Shown piece after piece: positions 11,912 through 24,790 of a DNA stretch of 64,000 nucleotides. Within the stretch, counting starts at the first letter, position 1, and each line of letters starts with the position of its first letter. This stretch comes from Populus alba (taxonomy: Eukaryota > Streptophyta > Magnoliopsida > Malpighiales > Salicaceae): positions 11,867,965 through 11,931,964 of the forward strand of contig NC_133292.1 in the NCBI RefSeq assembly GCF_005239225.2, written 5' to 3'. The notes under the pieces were generated by a model. It was not told the origin of the DNA, made no database searches, and worked only from the letters and a program-made list of their open reading frames with translations. The position numbers were made by a program, and so were the translations under genes.

Positions 11912-11983
11912 TGCGTCTGCCGGGAGTCGAACCCGGGTCTATTGCTTGGAAGGCAATTATCCTAACCGTTGGACTACAAACGC
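11912..11983 (-). tRNA. tRNA-Gly (UCC)
   Basis: 72-nt class I tRNA on the minus strand. The acceptor stem pairs GCGTTTG with CAGACGC, with discriminator A at 11912. The anticodon loop CTTCCAA gives TCC. The T arm carries CCGGG TTCGACT CCCGG. A TTTTA tract just downstream on the minus strand can serve as Pol III terminator. Confidence 0.95.
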
Positions 11984-12859
11984 TCCTTGAATGTTTTGTG
12001 CTTAATGACTGTCTTGTAATGAGATCAGTATAAAAACGACAACGAAAACCATTCAACCACTCGCCGTTTTCTTTTAATAAAGAATCCGGCTCTTTAAAAC
12101 CCAAGCTGCGGTTAAAAGAGTTAGGAGTGTGGTTTATTACTAATTCGAGGCCCAGGGGGTCAGACTTGGCATGATGTGAAGGCTTCTAAGTTCTATTCAT
12201 CCAGCCCATATATCTTAACTAGTTGAACCAGATCTAACTGGAAGAGAGTCGTTTAGTTGATAGTTGCTTGCTGTGATTTGAGAACTTATTTCGAGAAAGG
12301 GTATGGGATGTTGAGTCCTCCTTGGTCCATCCTGAATTATTTTAGTCAAAACAGTGTAATTCTGTTATTTAAAAAATAATCTTAGAGTTTATTTAGATTT
12401 CATCAAGTCAATTGAATCATAAAAAAATTTAATTTAATTAAGTTTTATCAGGTTAATATGTTTTTCAATTCAGTTTAAATCTTTGTTTAAATGAGGTTTT
12501 AAATCGCAGGTTTGCTAATAAAACGACTAGGCGAGGTCATTTTAATAACTAGTGATTCTGTTCAAAAGAATAGAATTTTGAAAGAGTACAGAAATTCCTG
12601 GACAGATTAATCTTCTGCTGTGGCCATGTAATTGTGCATTTGAGCTGTTTGGTTACTACTTAGTCGTCATTTTCATGCAACTTTCTTTGTTTTATGTTCT
12701 CCATATCCATTTTATTTTCTAGACTACTTAGTCCATGAAATAACTAATTATGATGTGATTTCATATATTATACGATATCATTGTTTATGCACTTCATTAG
12801 TTGCTGGTTACCCTCACTGGTTTAAAAAGGCCTCATAAAATCACCAGTTGCCCTAAGGT

Positions 12860-13760
12860 TTCCTTTTCCACGAGGAGACAACTGCCATGCCAGGATTTGG
12901 GCAATCCCCCCAAAGCTTTTCGTTGTCGCTGTACAGATTGAAAACGGCACTTCATTAGGCAATTGGGGGGTGTTCATGTTTGCGTAGTGCCAGCAGAAGG
13001 GTAGCCCATACTTGTCTCAATCGATTTTTGGACTCTTCCCCTCAATAATTGGAAAGATAAATTAATCCAACTCAATAAAAATTGGCTGTTATTTTTCAGA
13101 AAAGACATCGTCGTCGCATTTATACTATCAGTCAGTCCACCATGTGTTCGTCTTTTTTCCCCTTTGGTGCTGGTAGGGACAGCTTCTCCGGTGTCATGAT
13201 AACAGCAGTGTTAATGGCTCAGTTATTCAATTCACTGCTTGGCATCAGGCAGTCTTGCCTTACCACGACCATTATTAATGCACATGACTAATCTAGAAAA
13301 CAGTCCGATTTATTGGATTTTAAAAAAAAAAAAAATACTAAAAGTGGACATGGATTTGGCTGAATTGATATAGTTTTTCTATCCAACTTAAAATTTTCCC
13401 TGAATCAAGTTTTACATCATGTTTTATTTTGTTTGAAATTAGACGTGTTTTGGGCATATTCTGTCCATATTGTTGATTTGCAGCAGACTAATTTTGCCCC
13501 CCTCCGTTTTACTGATTCAAGTGCAAAAGGGTTAGGCACAGATAAAATCGATGCTTTGAGCAGAAGAAACCGACATAGAGCTTCTACGAAGTCTTAATCA
13601 TTTGACGGGTTATTCCTTAAAACAAAATTAGCCTTGCAAATGACAAAGGGCCACGCAAACAAATAATGGAAATGTTAGCTAGAGATTAACGAATGGCTCC
13701 AGATTGGATGGATTTTGGGACATAATTCATGTCTCATGGGAAAAATGATTGCAACAAAGT
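12860..13760. repeat. Tandem segmental duplication, copy 1
   Basis: Matches 15040-16330 in several colinear blocks. Examples: ATAATTGGAAAGA around 13045 and 15296, ATTGGCTGTTATTT at 13081 and 15325, TCCCCTTTGGT.. with GGTAGGGACA near 13158 and 15414, and TGATTCAAGTGCAAAA at about 13513 and 16078. The blocks are separated by indels. No conserved reading frame survives between the copies, so the duplicated unit looks non-coding. Confidence 0.7.
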
Positions 13761-13947
13761 AAGGCACGAAAAGCATTCTCAAGTATAGTTATAAAACCTT
13801 AAACGATGTTGCTAAATTGACCCACCAACCCATCACTCGGATCTTGAACGAGTCATATCCAAACCAAATCTTATAATTATATTTCTTGAAATAATAATAA
13901 TAATAATAATAATAATAATCTACCTTCTATCGCCAAAATCAGTGAAG

Positions 13948-14075
13948 GACCCAGCAAAACAAGTGAATTGACCCTGTCTTGGAATCATCTTCGCATTTAC
14001 ATTTTGTATGTTCATGTTTTATATTGGCAGTGAGAAGATTTAATACATTGTTGGAGTTGGGTTTTTCTCCCTATC
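13948..14075. pseudogene. Possible CSLA exon relics, rearranged
   Basis: About 13951-13980 closely matches the start of CSLA exon 8 with its acceptor (compare 18447-18480), in the same minus orientation. About 14034-14072 resembles the start of CSLA exon 9 (compare 17747-17715) but in plus orientation, reading RFNTLLELGFS against [10 protein letters not shown]. The two matches are short (about 30-40 bp), so this is a tentative call. Confidence 0.35.
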
Positions 14076-15039
14076 TATTGGGTTCTCCAACAATGGAGCT
14101 CTATTTACTTCGTCCTGCATCATCAAAACGAGAAAATAATGGGCCTTGTATGCAGTACGTATTAGATATGGACCTTTACGAATTTTTCTGGTACTTCAGT
14201 TCAGTCCCTGTGTGGGGCTACATAATTGGAGAGGGACCTCTCCTGTCTTGTAAGAACTCCCCACAGCCTAGGATCATTCACCGCCACCGACAACTGGACT
14301 TAAACGTTGAAGCAATTTGGATAAAAAAAGAAGCAGCAAGATAGGTGGTGGATAAACAAGAAAATGATTTCTCATACATACAGTTACATATGGATCTATA
14401 AAGAACTGACCCCATGTAGCAGAAAATGGGGGGACTAAGGTCTCCCACGTTAAGGGCAGCAAGAGCAAGGGAACCCGATGCATCAATGCTGGAATTGACA
14501 GGTCACGTTGTCATTGGAGAGATGGTAAGACTAAGGGAGTGCTAATTCCAAAAGGGCTTAGCACAGAAAGGCAACCAAGTGAGATGACATTTCAACTTAC
14601 TGGTTTATAATATCTTAAATCTTTGGATGTTTATGTGATTGATTGGAGGACACATGTGAGAGTTGTTTTCAGATCCTTAACAACGTTAGTATAATAAGTT
14701 GTTTTGATTTGATTGAAGAATGACCGTAGAATTTAGACAAATTGTCTTAATTTATTATAACTTGTTACAATGGTGAAAGATCCATGTTGGCTAATGCTAT
14801 AAATTTTGAGAGGGCACAGAGCATGTGCCAAGTAGAGGAAATCTCGCTGAGATTGGAACACTCATGCAGTCTAGCATGCTTTGATTCCTTCTTCTTTTTA
14901 AAAAAAAGATGAATTAGATTATGCATACTCTCCGAGGTGAACATTCAAATTAATCTCTAAAACTCAGCAATTAAAATGGTTCTTTGGAAACTAATCCTAT
15001 CATAGAAAAGACTACAGCTTTGAGTCGTTTCCTTGCCAT

Positions 15040-16330
15040 TTCGAGAGCTGATGCACCTTCGGGGCAATCATCCATTCCCTGGTTACCCCATGGCTTGATC
15101 TCCTTGAATGTACAGCTGTCATACAGAGATTTAAGCCATTGCTTCAAAACTCTTCGTTGTTATTCTAACAATTGAAAGGGGCACCTCGTTAGCCCATTAG
15201 GGGACCTTGCATGCCTTGGGTGTTAATGTTTGATGAGTGGCAACATGAGGGCAGACACCACTTGTCTCTATCAAATATCGGATTCTTTCGCACAATAATT
15301 GGAAAGAAAGATAACCCAATAAAGATTGGCTGTTATTTATAAAAAAAGGTGGCTCACACACATCATATACACCACGTCCCTTGTGTTCTGTTTTCGTGTG
15401 TGGGTATTTCTTTTCCCTTTGGTTTTGGTGGTAGGGACAAGTTCTGCAATGTTATGATAGGAGGAGTTTTAATGGCACCGTCGCTCAATTCAGTGGTTGG
15501 CACTAGTTGCTCTTGCCTCACCATGACCATTTATTGATTTACAAGAATCGGTCATACACTGTCAAATAATTGTGAGAATGTAGCAGACGAGGCATTACTC
15601 TCATTAGTCTAAACACACCATGATCTTTCTTTAATGAACAAGGTTTAGTATTTTCCATTCAATATAGGGCAAAAAACGGGGGCAGAATATAGCTTATTAT
15701 GAGGCACTAACCTAGTTGTAAAAGGCTTAAGATTTAGGGTTCTCAGAGTTGAGTTCTCCTGTATATTTAATTACTTTCACCCCAAGATCATAAAAGAACA
15801 TAAAGAAAAGAGTGATGTGGGGATGGGAGTGATGATCTGAGCACATTGTTTTCTCACTAAAAGGCTATCAAAACAGCTTGCTTTGGAAGTTTCCATAATC
15901 AATGACCAAGAGTTGTAGTTTTCTAAGATGGTGATTATCATTACTCTTATAATTCATTTTTATATTGTTTGCAGTTAGGGTTATTAAATTATAAATCTCT
16001 GGTTTCTGATCAGAATGGAGCTGTTAAATGGTGTTTATTACAACTGCAGGCTATTATTGCGCTCCCCATCCTTCCATTGATTCAAGTGCAAAAAGCTTGA
16101 GCACAGATAATATTGACACTTCTAGTAGAAGAAAGAAAGCAACATGAAGCATCTTTCAAGTCTAATCATTGAAAGGTGTTTCCTTGAAACAAAATTAACC
16201 TTGTAAATGACGAAAGGGTAACACAGCAAAACAATTGCACATAAAAGCAAGTGGTAAAAAACATGGATCTAGATTGGATGGATTGTGAGAGATAATTCTT
16301 GTCACAGGGAACAGATGTCTGGCACCAGGC
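15040..16330. repeat. Tandem segmental duplication, copy 2
   Basis: Second copy of the unit at 12860-13760, in direct orientation about 2.2-2.6 kb downstream. It is longer because of insertions, for example between about 15580 and 16040. The shared blocks keep their order in both copies. Confidence 0.7.
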
Positions 16331-16539
16331 ATGAAAAGCATCCATAAGGAAGTCCCAGGCTATTGTCTACCATCTACAGGAAAACAAAGAACATTAATGG
16401 ATCGCCAGGCACTTGGATTTACAGGACTCCTAAAATGTGCTTAGGCCAGCACGTGAATATCCATACAATTATTGCAAGAATAGTGCGTGATGCATGCGTA
16501 CAACATGACTAAGATGGTTCTTGGATTGCGGGTATATTG

Positions 16540-16720
16540 TTTTTTATCGTGTTTCTTACTTAAAACTATATTAAAATAATATGTTTTTATTTTTTTAAAA
16601 ATTATTTTTGATATTAAAACATTAAAACGATATGAAAATACTAAAACAAATAATTTAAAGCAATAAATAAATAAATATTTTTCAAAAAATCGTTTTTGAA
16701 ATATATAAAAAAATCAATTC
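16540..16720. repeat. AT-rich dispersed repeat copy
   Basis: Same T/A-run architecture as the copy at 2495-2650, with TTTTTTTAAAAATTATTTTTG at its core; no coding capacity seen. Confidence 0.5.
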
Positions 16721-17593
16721 CAGTTCTTCACGCTGATGACAGAGTACAGTGTAGCATCACAAGTTGCTAAACATGTCCTCATAATCACGTCAGGTTGATC
16801 CACCGACATGTGAGTTAACCTGACCAATTTCATAACTCGGGTTCTAAACCTGGGTTTATAACTAATGTCTGTTGAAAGCAAAATCAAAGTCTTTCTTCTT
16901 GTAATGGAAACCTCACCGACAATTTTATTAATTTTTTAATAATAATTAGAGCCTGGGACTCGTTAACATTCTTGCAAACAGTCTCCATCAAAAGACTGCT
17001 GGTTCTGTTTTGTTGTTGGAGCCCATGTTCTGTTCTCAACCTTCAGGCCTCAATAGCAAAATATTAAGTGAAAATGTAATTAGACAGAGGAAGGAGACAA
17101 TAAATTAACTTGGACAACAAATACACCATTTCATTGCTTCAACTTATTCTCTTAAACTAAGCAGAAGGAACAATGGGGAAAAGGAACAAAATCTCACAAT
17201 TACAAGCAATCTATTTAATTGAAATAACAATGCTGTTGCCTAATGCTGACTCTGCTGCTTCTTTCTCCTTGAATCTGTATGGTGTGTTTCCACAGTAACA
17301 GCATCTCTTTTTGGTATTTTTCTACTTCCACTAGAATGATTCACACTAAGTCTTCTGAAGGCATTTGGCTATGACTTTTGTGCCAATCATGTCGACTGAA
17401 CCATTTTGTTTTCCTTGAATGGGCTGAAATGGCAGGAATTGCAATCAAATGTTGCTCACGGATCCCCCACTTAATTATATATTGTGTTGTGGAGGAGAAA
17501 AAATAAAAACACAAATGGCAGCATCACATGCACAAAGAGGGTTTTGCTGTTTTTGTGCGTCACTCTGGCTGCTGCTGCTGCTGCTAAGAGCTA

Positions 17594-17839
17594 TTAAATA
17601 ATGGTACCAACGTATCCAATTCCAGTGATGAAGAAGGTGAGTGTTTGGAGCCAAAGGTATATGAAGTAGTTGTTCTTTCCATTAACAAAGTCATAGCATC
17701 CACACAAGAAAAGGAATGCTGAAAATCCCAGTTCCAATGTGTTGAGTCTGTTAAGAATCAAAAAAACAAAAGGCATGTTAAAAGAATAAAAACATACGCT
17801 ATTGCTACATACACCAAGCTTGGATCATCATTACTGATG

Positions 17840-17890
<51 letters not shown>

Positions 17891-20800
17891 GTCCACTGCA
17901 AAATTATTGAATAATCTAGAGTTGATAGTGTAGGCCCTTGATCTCAATTAACTGAATCCAACATAAAATAATAACAATGCAAATATTCTCAACTACTACA
18001 ACAAAGAAGGCAAAAAAACAAGCGAGAACGTATTTTAGGATGGTGGGATTTGGTCATCTCGCTAAATAATATTTCTATATGATATTTAGATTTTGTTAGT
18101 TTGGTGTTTGCCAACCATTCATAGACCGACAAATCCCTTGACTGTGAATAAAAAAGCTATGGCGAGCACAACTAGGACAAACTTACAATTTATGAAGGTA
18201 TTGTGATTATGATCCGTGACAGGTAAAACATTTTGTGCCAATAGAATTAAAAGTAAAGGATTATTACCTGTCCGTAAATTTGAATCGGAATTTTCTGGGT
18301 GCTTTGGGGTTTGATTTCTTAGCCTCTGCTGCTTTCTGGAGTGTGTTTCCTAGTTTTTCAGTGACAACCCACTCATTGGCTCGCCCTGCTTCAAGCAGAC
18401 CGATGAACGTTGCCTTAGTCCGGTGCAAAGACATAACGTTTTCGAAAAGGATCCAGTAAAACAACAAGTGAATTGACCTGCGCGTTCAATTTATTAGTAA
18501 TTTCTTGATTCTTGGAAGAAAACTTCAAATCTGTGAGTAAAATTTTGAAAAAATGGCCATACCTTGGAGTTCCTACTGAATTTAGAATGGTAATGACAGA
18601 AGGAATGTAAACAGCTCCCCAGATCGGAACCTTGACTTCAGGGACCAAAATAGTTAACGGAAGTACAACGCAGTAGAAGGAGAAGGTCACCATGTGAGCT
18701 ATGATCTTGCGAACGAAGAAAAAGCTGTAGATCACATAGACCTTTTTCCAGAACCTAACTTTCTGAAATATGCAAACAATAAATTTAATTAGGAGCATAG
18801 CACAAAATATTAACTTTAATTTGAAACTAATCCTAATTAACAACAAAAGATGAAGAATAAAAAGATCGAAACCTTATTTCTAACAATCTCCATAACCATT
18901 TTCCTGAACAGATTAGCAGGACCGCAGGACCACCTGTGCTGCTGGAACCGGAAAGCTTTGAATGTACTCGGAAGCTCACTTTTTACCTGCCAAGAAAACC
19001 AGCCGTTAATTAAAAAATAAAATCACTAACCTGAGATGAATTGTTCTAAAACCAGTATTATGAACGCACTTAAGGATAGTTAATAACTTACTTGGAGGTC
19101 ACCAAGGTAGAGAAATTTCCAGCCCCTGAGACTCGCTCGGACTGCAAGATCCATGTCCTCCACTGTAGTTCTGTCCTTCCACCCACCGGCCTCATTAATG
19201 GCCGCAATTCTCCATACCCCGGCAGTCCCTGTATTGGCATTCATCGTCACTTTAAAAATCTTTTCATTGGTCACATCACAAAATACATTAGATGTTATAA
19301 ATTTTATGCAACATTTTCACCTTTGTTTAATTCTTATTATTTTACCTCCGTCAAGTTTCTAAATTCAGGAAACACTTTCCATCATTATTATAAGTTGCTC
19401 TCACTCTCACAACTAACTCAAATCACGGGTCAATTCAAATTAATTATTTTGTTTAAAATATTTTTAAAAATTCTTAGAATTAATCATTTTAAGTATCACC
19501 AAAATGGAAATAAGGCGGATTAAATTTTAATAATTACCATTGAAGCCAAAGAATGCATGAGTAGCCGACCCAACTTCTTGCTCCACAGTAAAATGATAAT
19601 CCAAAGACATTTCTTGCATTCTTGTCAACAAGCACTCATCTGCATTCACTGCAAAAATTTCACCACCCCCAAAAGTAAAATCATTAGTATCATCATTAAT
19701 CATTAAACATGTAATTAAATTAATGAATTATTAAACATTAAATTAATGAATTAGACTAGCCGTTTACTTCTTTGTCTTCACATGAGTAATGTCAGAGGCT
19801 ATCCACAGTAACGGTCTTTGATTTATTTATTCTTTTTAGCAGTAGTAGAAAAATTATATTCTTTTTTTATTCATTTACCGTAAAATACAAAAAAATGCAG
19901 GTGTCGGCAATTTAAGAGAGGGTCCCACCCCATCTACGAACTCACTTCGAAAGAGTAAAACGCACGTGACCAGATAATGGATTAGCTGCCGCTAGAAGAA
20001 CAGAAGGTTAAGTGATACTGTAAATGACAAATTTGCCCCCACAGCAGGGGCTGTCCATGTGATCCGTGCAACGTGGGGCGTTCATGTAAGAACACCAAAA
20101 CGACCACTTTTGTTTCCTTGTATCTAAAATTTTCGATTTTCAGGAAGAAATTTTCTTAATTTCAGCAACTTCAATTTGAAAAGGAAGACACTGGTGCTTT
20201 GTTTTTAGAGAGCTATTATTATTAATTGATTGATTAATAACATAATTTGGAAACAAAATTAAAGATGGGAAAGACTCGCTGAACCCGTTAGAATTTTTCT
20301 TTTCTTTTTTGTTTATGTGGGTTCCATGGCAGCGTGATAGACGGTCAGTAGACCCCCAAGTGTAAAAATCAAGGCGGCCAATTGAGTCAGGGGACAGTGG
20401 TCCCCATCCCGTGATTGCTGGGTGAACCCACATCATCACCCTCATGCAGGATTAGCAGAAGCACTACTCTCCTATCATAAAAGGACTAAACTATAACACA
20501 TAAAGACCACCGACACTCGCAGTAAGAGAATAAATAATCAACTGACTTTAATTAACTGGCTTAATTAGGGTTTTGGTGTGTTTATTTTTTAAAAGTTTTT
20601 GCTGTTTTTAGCGAGCTTACCAAATCTCCAGCGACCTTGAACGAGGGCAATGTCAGGATTGTGGATCAAGAAAGGAATGGCACGCCGGAGGTAGTCAGGC
20701 TCCGGCTGGAAATCAGCATCAAAGATGCAAACATATTCGCAGTGTTTAACATAGCTTCTCTTGAGGCCTTCTTTTAAAGCACCAGCTTTGTAGCCCGTTC

Positions 20801-21739
20801 TGTTCTCCCTGATTTGGTACCTTATGTTTATGCCTTTGCTCGCCCATCTTTGACACTCTAGCTCCACCATTTGCTGCATTGATGACAGCACGTGACTCAT
20901 TGACCAAAAAAATAGTTTAATTTAAGTACATGAGCAAAACCCAGATCAGAAATTCAACAGTACGCCTCGGTGTTGATAAATTTGGACTAAAATTAGCCAA
21001 TTTGGAGCCTACACCGATTTGCTAAGCTTAACAAAAATGATTTATAAGACACGATTGTGATCAAAACCAATCAACAACAAAAGAGGCGTCTAGGAATTAT
21101 AAAAGATTTACATTGGGGGCAGATTAAAGTGATTTTTGTTGTTTTTGACTACCTTGATGGCAGGGTCAGTTGAATCATCCAGGACTTGGATCACAAGACG
21201 ATCTGCTGGCCAGGAAAGATTAGAGGCTGCACCAATGGATAGCTTGTAAACCTGTCCAAAACACACAATAATTATATGACGAAAAGCAAGAAAAGCTATA
21301 AACTTCGAAGACTTTTCTCTTAATCCCAGGAATAAAGTATGAAGAAGAAAACAAACTGGCTGAAAGTAAAGTAAACAGAGGACACGGAGAAGGAGCTAGA
21401 GACCTCTCTTTCGTTGAACATTGGGATTTGAACAAGAACAACAGGGAAGTTAAGATTGCCAGATTCCAAATCATCTTGCATGGGCTCCCATTTGTAACGC
21501 TTGTCTGGTTTCTTCCAAAAGAGCTTAACAAGGATTATGACAATACCCATGTAAACTCTCTCCATGAAGAGCATGAGTGACATGGCTAAGCAAATGTAAA
21601 CCCCAAGTGTCAACAAAGGAACTATCAATGGTGCTTTGAGTAGCTCCCAGATGAGTGTTAGCTGACCTGCAATGTCAGAACTTGATACCTGAAACTGAAA
21701 TGATTCAGGTATCATGACTTTCGGTGAAACTTCAGCCAT
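17594..21739 (-). CDS. CSLA: Cellulose synthase-like A: glucomannan 4-beta-mannosyltransferase
   Basis: Golgi-membrane GT2 enzyme that polymerises the (gluco)mannan backbone from GDP-mannose. Nine exons on the minus strand: 21739-21404, 21251-21153, 20873-20621, 19648-19538, 19228-19092, 18986-18873, 18762-18563, 18477-18268 and 17747-17594. All phases close, giving 537 aa, close to Arabidopsis CSLA9 (about 533). Catalytic motifs are in order: DDSTD (Asp137-141), DAD (Asp197, Asp199), TVED (Asp291) and QQHRW (327-331, the QxxRW motif). An N-terminal hydrophobic span lies around residues 35-65 and several C-terminal spans lie in exons 7-9. No in-frame defects were seen. The 5' leader carries a CT-rich tract at about 21991-22018. 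It most resembles the CSLA9/CSLA2 clade, but the exact orthologue cannot be fixed without a tree. Confidence 0.97.
17845..17890. repeat. Compound (TA)n(AG)n microsatellite
   Basis: TA run followed directly by an AG run, inside intron 8 of the minus-strand CSLA gene (between exons 17747 and 18268). Confidence 0.9.
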
Positions 21740-23482
21740 CTCTCTGTCTCTCTCTATCCCAAAAGAGCAGAGAAAAACAGAGGAAAAATAGGGGATATGC
21801 TAAATTGGCAGAAAGAACAATCAAGACGAGTACAAAAAAGAAACAGTAAATTTGTTACTTGTATGGGTTTTTTGGATTCTCAGCAATGTGGTAGAAGTAA
21901 AGGTTGTATATATATTTGGAACAGAGCTATGATTACAAGGAAAACTTGGTTAAATGCTATAAAACCCCAGTTCAAGTATTCCTGTTTCTTCTCTCTCTCT
22001 CTCTCTCTCTCTCTCCCCCCCTAAAAGGAAAGAACAACAAACCTTTACTTTTCACTCTTTCAATGCTTCTCCTCTCTCACAATCTGTGCCATCCAATGCT
22101 TCTGTTTCTTTTGATCTAATGAAGCAGGGGCAGAACAGAGGTGAGGCAGAGCTGGGAGAGAGGGAGAAGGAGAAGGGGTTTTGTGAGAGGGAGAGAGAAA
22201 GGTGGTCATTTTATAGTCAATTTTGGTACTATTTGGAAGTAAATTTACTTCTTGCCCTAGCAAGAAGTATTATATGCCCAGAAAACGATTTATAAACTTA
22301 ACCGTTCCAATTATAAAGTGTGAGTAGAGTCTTAATTACAGCACTCAGATACCCTGCATGGAATTTTATGGAAAGGATATGTTTGTCACTTTCAAGGATG
22401 AGAATTGTTTGTATTACTAAAATAGCCTCACCAATATTTATTTATTTATTTATTTATTGGGGATTCGGAGATCCAGAGGAGAAATGGAGTAGTTCTCCCT
22501 AATTCCATAATAATAATAAAAATACATTAATTATGACTCAAACCTTTTTTATTTTAAAAAAAAATACCGGATGCATAATCGTTAGATACAGGAGTAAAAG
22601 ATGATAAATCTCCGCTATTTATAGATTTTTTTTATCAAATAAAGAGAAAACAGAACATTAAAAATAAAAAACAATGAATTGAAGTGCTGTGGTTGACTTT
22701 TGTGACCAATTAGTGATGCATTACAAATTTACAATATAGGGGTAAACAAGTGAAAGTAGAAGAGCTTTCACCGTTTTAGGTTCACATCATGGTTATGTTA
22801 TTAACTGCCCGTACCTGAAAGTATAAAAGTACACACGTGAGAAGGGTCAAAACTCGAGCCAATGATGTATTAATCCAGTAAAAAAAAAAACTAAACTAAA
22901 CTCAATGCTGGGTTCAAGTCCCAAGTTGAAGTACTTCCATCCAAATAATTCTAATATATATTACGTTTTGTGTCATAAAATATATAAAAATAAATATATC
23001 TAAGTAAATCATTATATATTTAAGATTTTAATTAAAATAACTCAAGGTAGTAGCGCACAGTACTTTGACATGATTATATCAAAATAATTTAAAAACATTT
23101 TAAAAATTACAACATCAAAACAAACACTCAGGTAACGCTTCGATGCTGGCAAATTTTAGAAAGAAAGAGCTATTGCAGCTTCCCCTTTAATTTTTGTGGT
23201 CCAAGTTTTGGCTCGCACGCCATTCTTAGCCTGCTCGTATGCAATTCCTAGCTTCACGAGTGAGAAAAATTAATTAATGGTCCACTCATCATCTGGTCTG
23301 GAAAAAAAATACTTGAGATATGATTCATTTTTAGGTGTCAAAAAGTATACAAGCTTACTTAGGAGACAAAGCACAGGCTTGAATTTCAAGTAAGGAATGA
23401 GGAAAAATGGCGTGTTGCAAAAGGGTTTTCATTTAATGTCCAATTAATAGATTTTATATTTTAAAAATCACCGTGGTAAGAA

Positions 23483-23484
<2 letters not shown>

Positions 23485-23533
<49 letters not shown>
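23485..23533. repeat. (TA)n microsatellite
   Basis: Uninterrupted TA run of about 49 bases. Confidence 0.95.
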
Positions 23534-23535
<2 letters not shown>

Positions 23536-24629
23536 CAATCCCATGTTCAAGTCTTAATTCTCATAATCAACGGGGGTGGGAAAGGGATTTTTTTTCCAGC
23601 TAAATAGATAGTTACTAACATTAATCACTCCGCACATGATGGCACTCCGCAAGGGTTTGTAGTGCTGCGGTCGTAGTCTAAAATTGACCGCAGGCGGCCA
23701 CTGCCTCTGCCTTGGTGGTTGAGGGGTCATCTTCCTGGTGAGTTTTAGTTTTTTTTGTTCCCTTTTTTGCAATGATAAGTCAGTCCATGCAATTAAACTA
23801 GTAAAAACTGTTCAGAAGACGAAGTTTTTGCATGGTCAAGAGTGGATAAAAATGATGTCAAAGAAGAGATTAATAAATGAGATTGGGATTAACTAATGGC
23901 CTTTTTTTCTTGTTGTATGTGAATTCAAGTGTGTTTTTATTGAGATTTTTCAATTTAAGCCTTCGTTTCTTATTTTTATTTTAAAATTGTTTGCATTTGG
24001 CATGCATGTCTGAAAATATCATATTTCACTTTATTTTTTGAACTTTAACTTATTTTGAGATTTAATCTAATAGTTTTGTATTTTGACATCCCCTACTCAA
24101 GCAATCCTAGTTCTTAGAACAGGCATATCGAATCTAATCTTCAGGAAAAACAAGTCCTGCTTTCATCTAAATTTGGCCTTTTCATTTCCTTGTAAGCATT
24201 GTTTCTGCCATGGTCCCTCTATTTTTCATGTTGATCATTTAGCTCCTTTATTGAAATCCTGGGCACACCATCACCCAAAAATGAAATTAAGAGCTGGGAA
24301 TGTAGGGGTTGACGGGCATGAAAAATTTTAGTAAGGTAGTTGAATTAATAAATTTAAAATCTCAAAGGACCGTATGTGTAAATATAGCGGTTAAACCGCG
24401 GGTGCGTGCAAATTTTTTCGGTACAAACTACAAACTGTGTGCGCGCCACTGAGCGAAGGTGTTTAAGGCAGGGACACCCTTGCCATTTAATGATATTTCC
24501 AGGGACCCATATGACCTTTGACAACCTCCCAGTGATGTTAGCACCGACAAACTTAAGCATGAATTAAAGATCAATGACTGTTGCAGCGATGAGCATTATG
24601 AACTTGTTTGGGAATGTCAGTGTTTTTTT

Positions 24630-24790
24630 AAATTTTAAATTTTGTTTGTTTAAAATTTAATTATTTTTTTATGATTTTATATTGTTTTGATGAGTTATGT
24701 TAAAAATAATTTTTTAAAAATAAAAAATTTTATTTTAATATATTTCTAAAAAAAATACTTTAAACTATAATTACTATCATAATTTTAAGT
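24630..24790. repeat. AT-rich dispersed repeat copy
   Basis: Carries the family core (a TTGTTTTGATG motif, then AAAAATAATTTTTTAAAAAT, then TTTTAATATATTT). The same order is seen again at about 39635-39780. Confidence 0.5.

Larger units (their letters stand above)
11984..17593. other. Intergenic DNA between tRNA-Gly and CSLA, no gene called
   Basis: No frame has a recognisable domain. It contains a diverged tandem non-coding duplication (about 12860-13760 and 15040-16330), a short ATA-repeat tract at about 13888-13918, small CSLA exon-like fragments at about 13948-14075, and an AT-rich repeat at about 16540-16720. The CSLA 3' UTR probably occupies the last few hundred bases up to 17593. Confidence 0.55.

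Noticed and set aside
12890..12975. Possible microRNA-like hairpin around GGGCAATCCCCCCAAAG and GGCAATTGGGGGG
   Set aside because: The arms pair only partly and no known mature plant microRNA is matched by eye. Folding and small-RNA data would be needed.
13979..14344. 121-codon plus-strand open frame
   Set aside because: Only its first part resembles CSLA exon 9, and in a rearranged context. The rest matches nothing I recognise and has no codon-use signal.
19092..19523. Plus-strand open frames over the CSLA gene
   Set aside because: They are shadows of minus-strand CSLA exon 5 and its intron.
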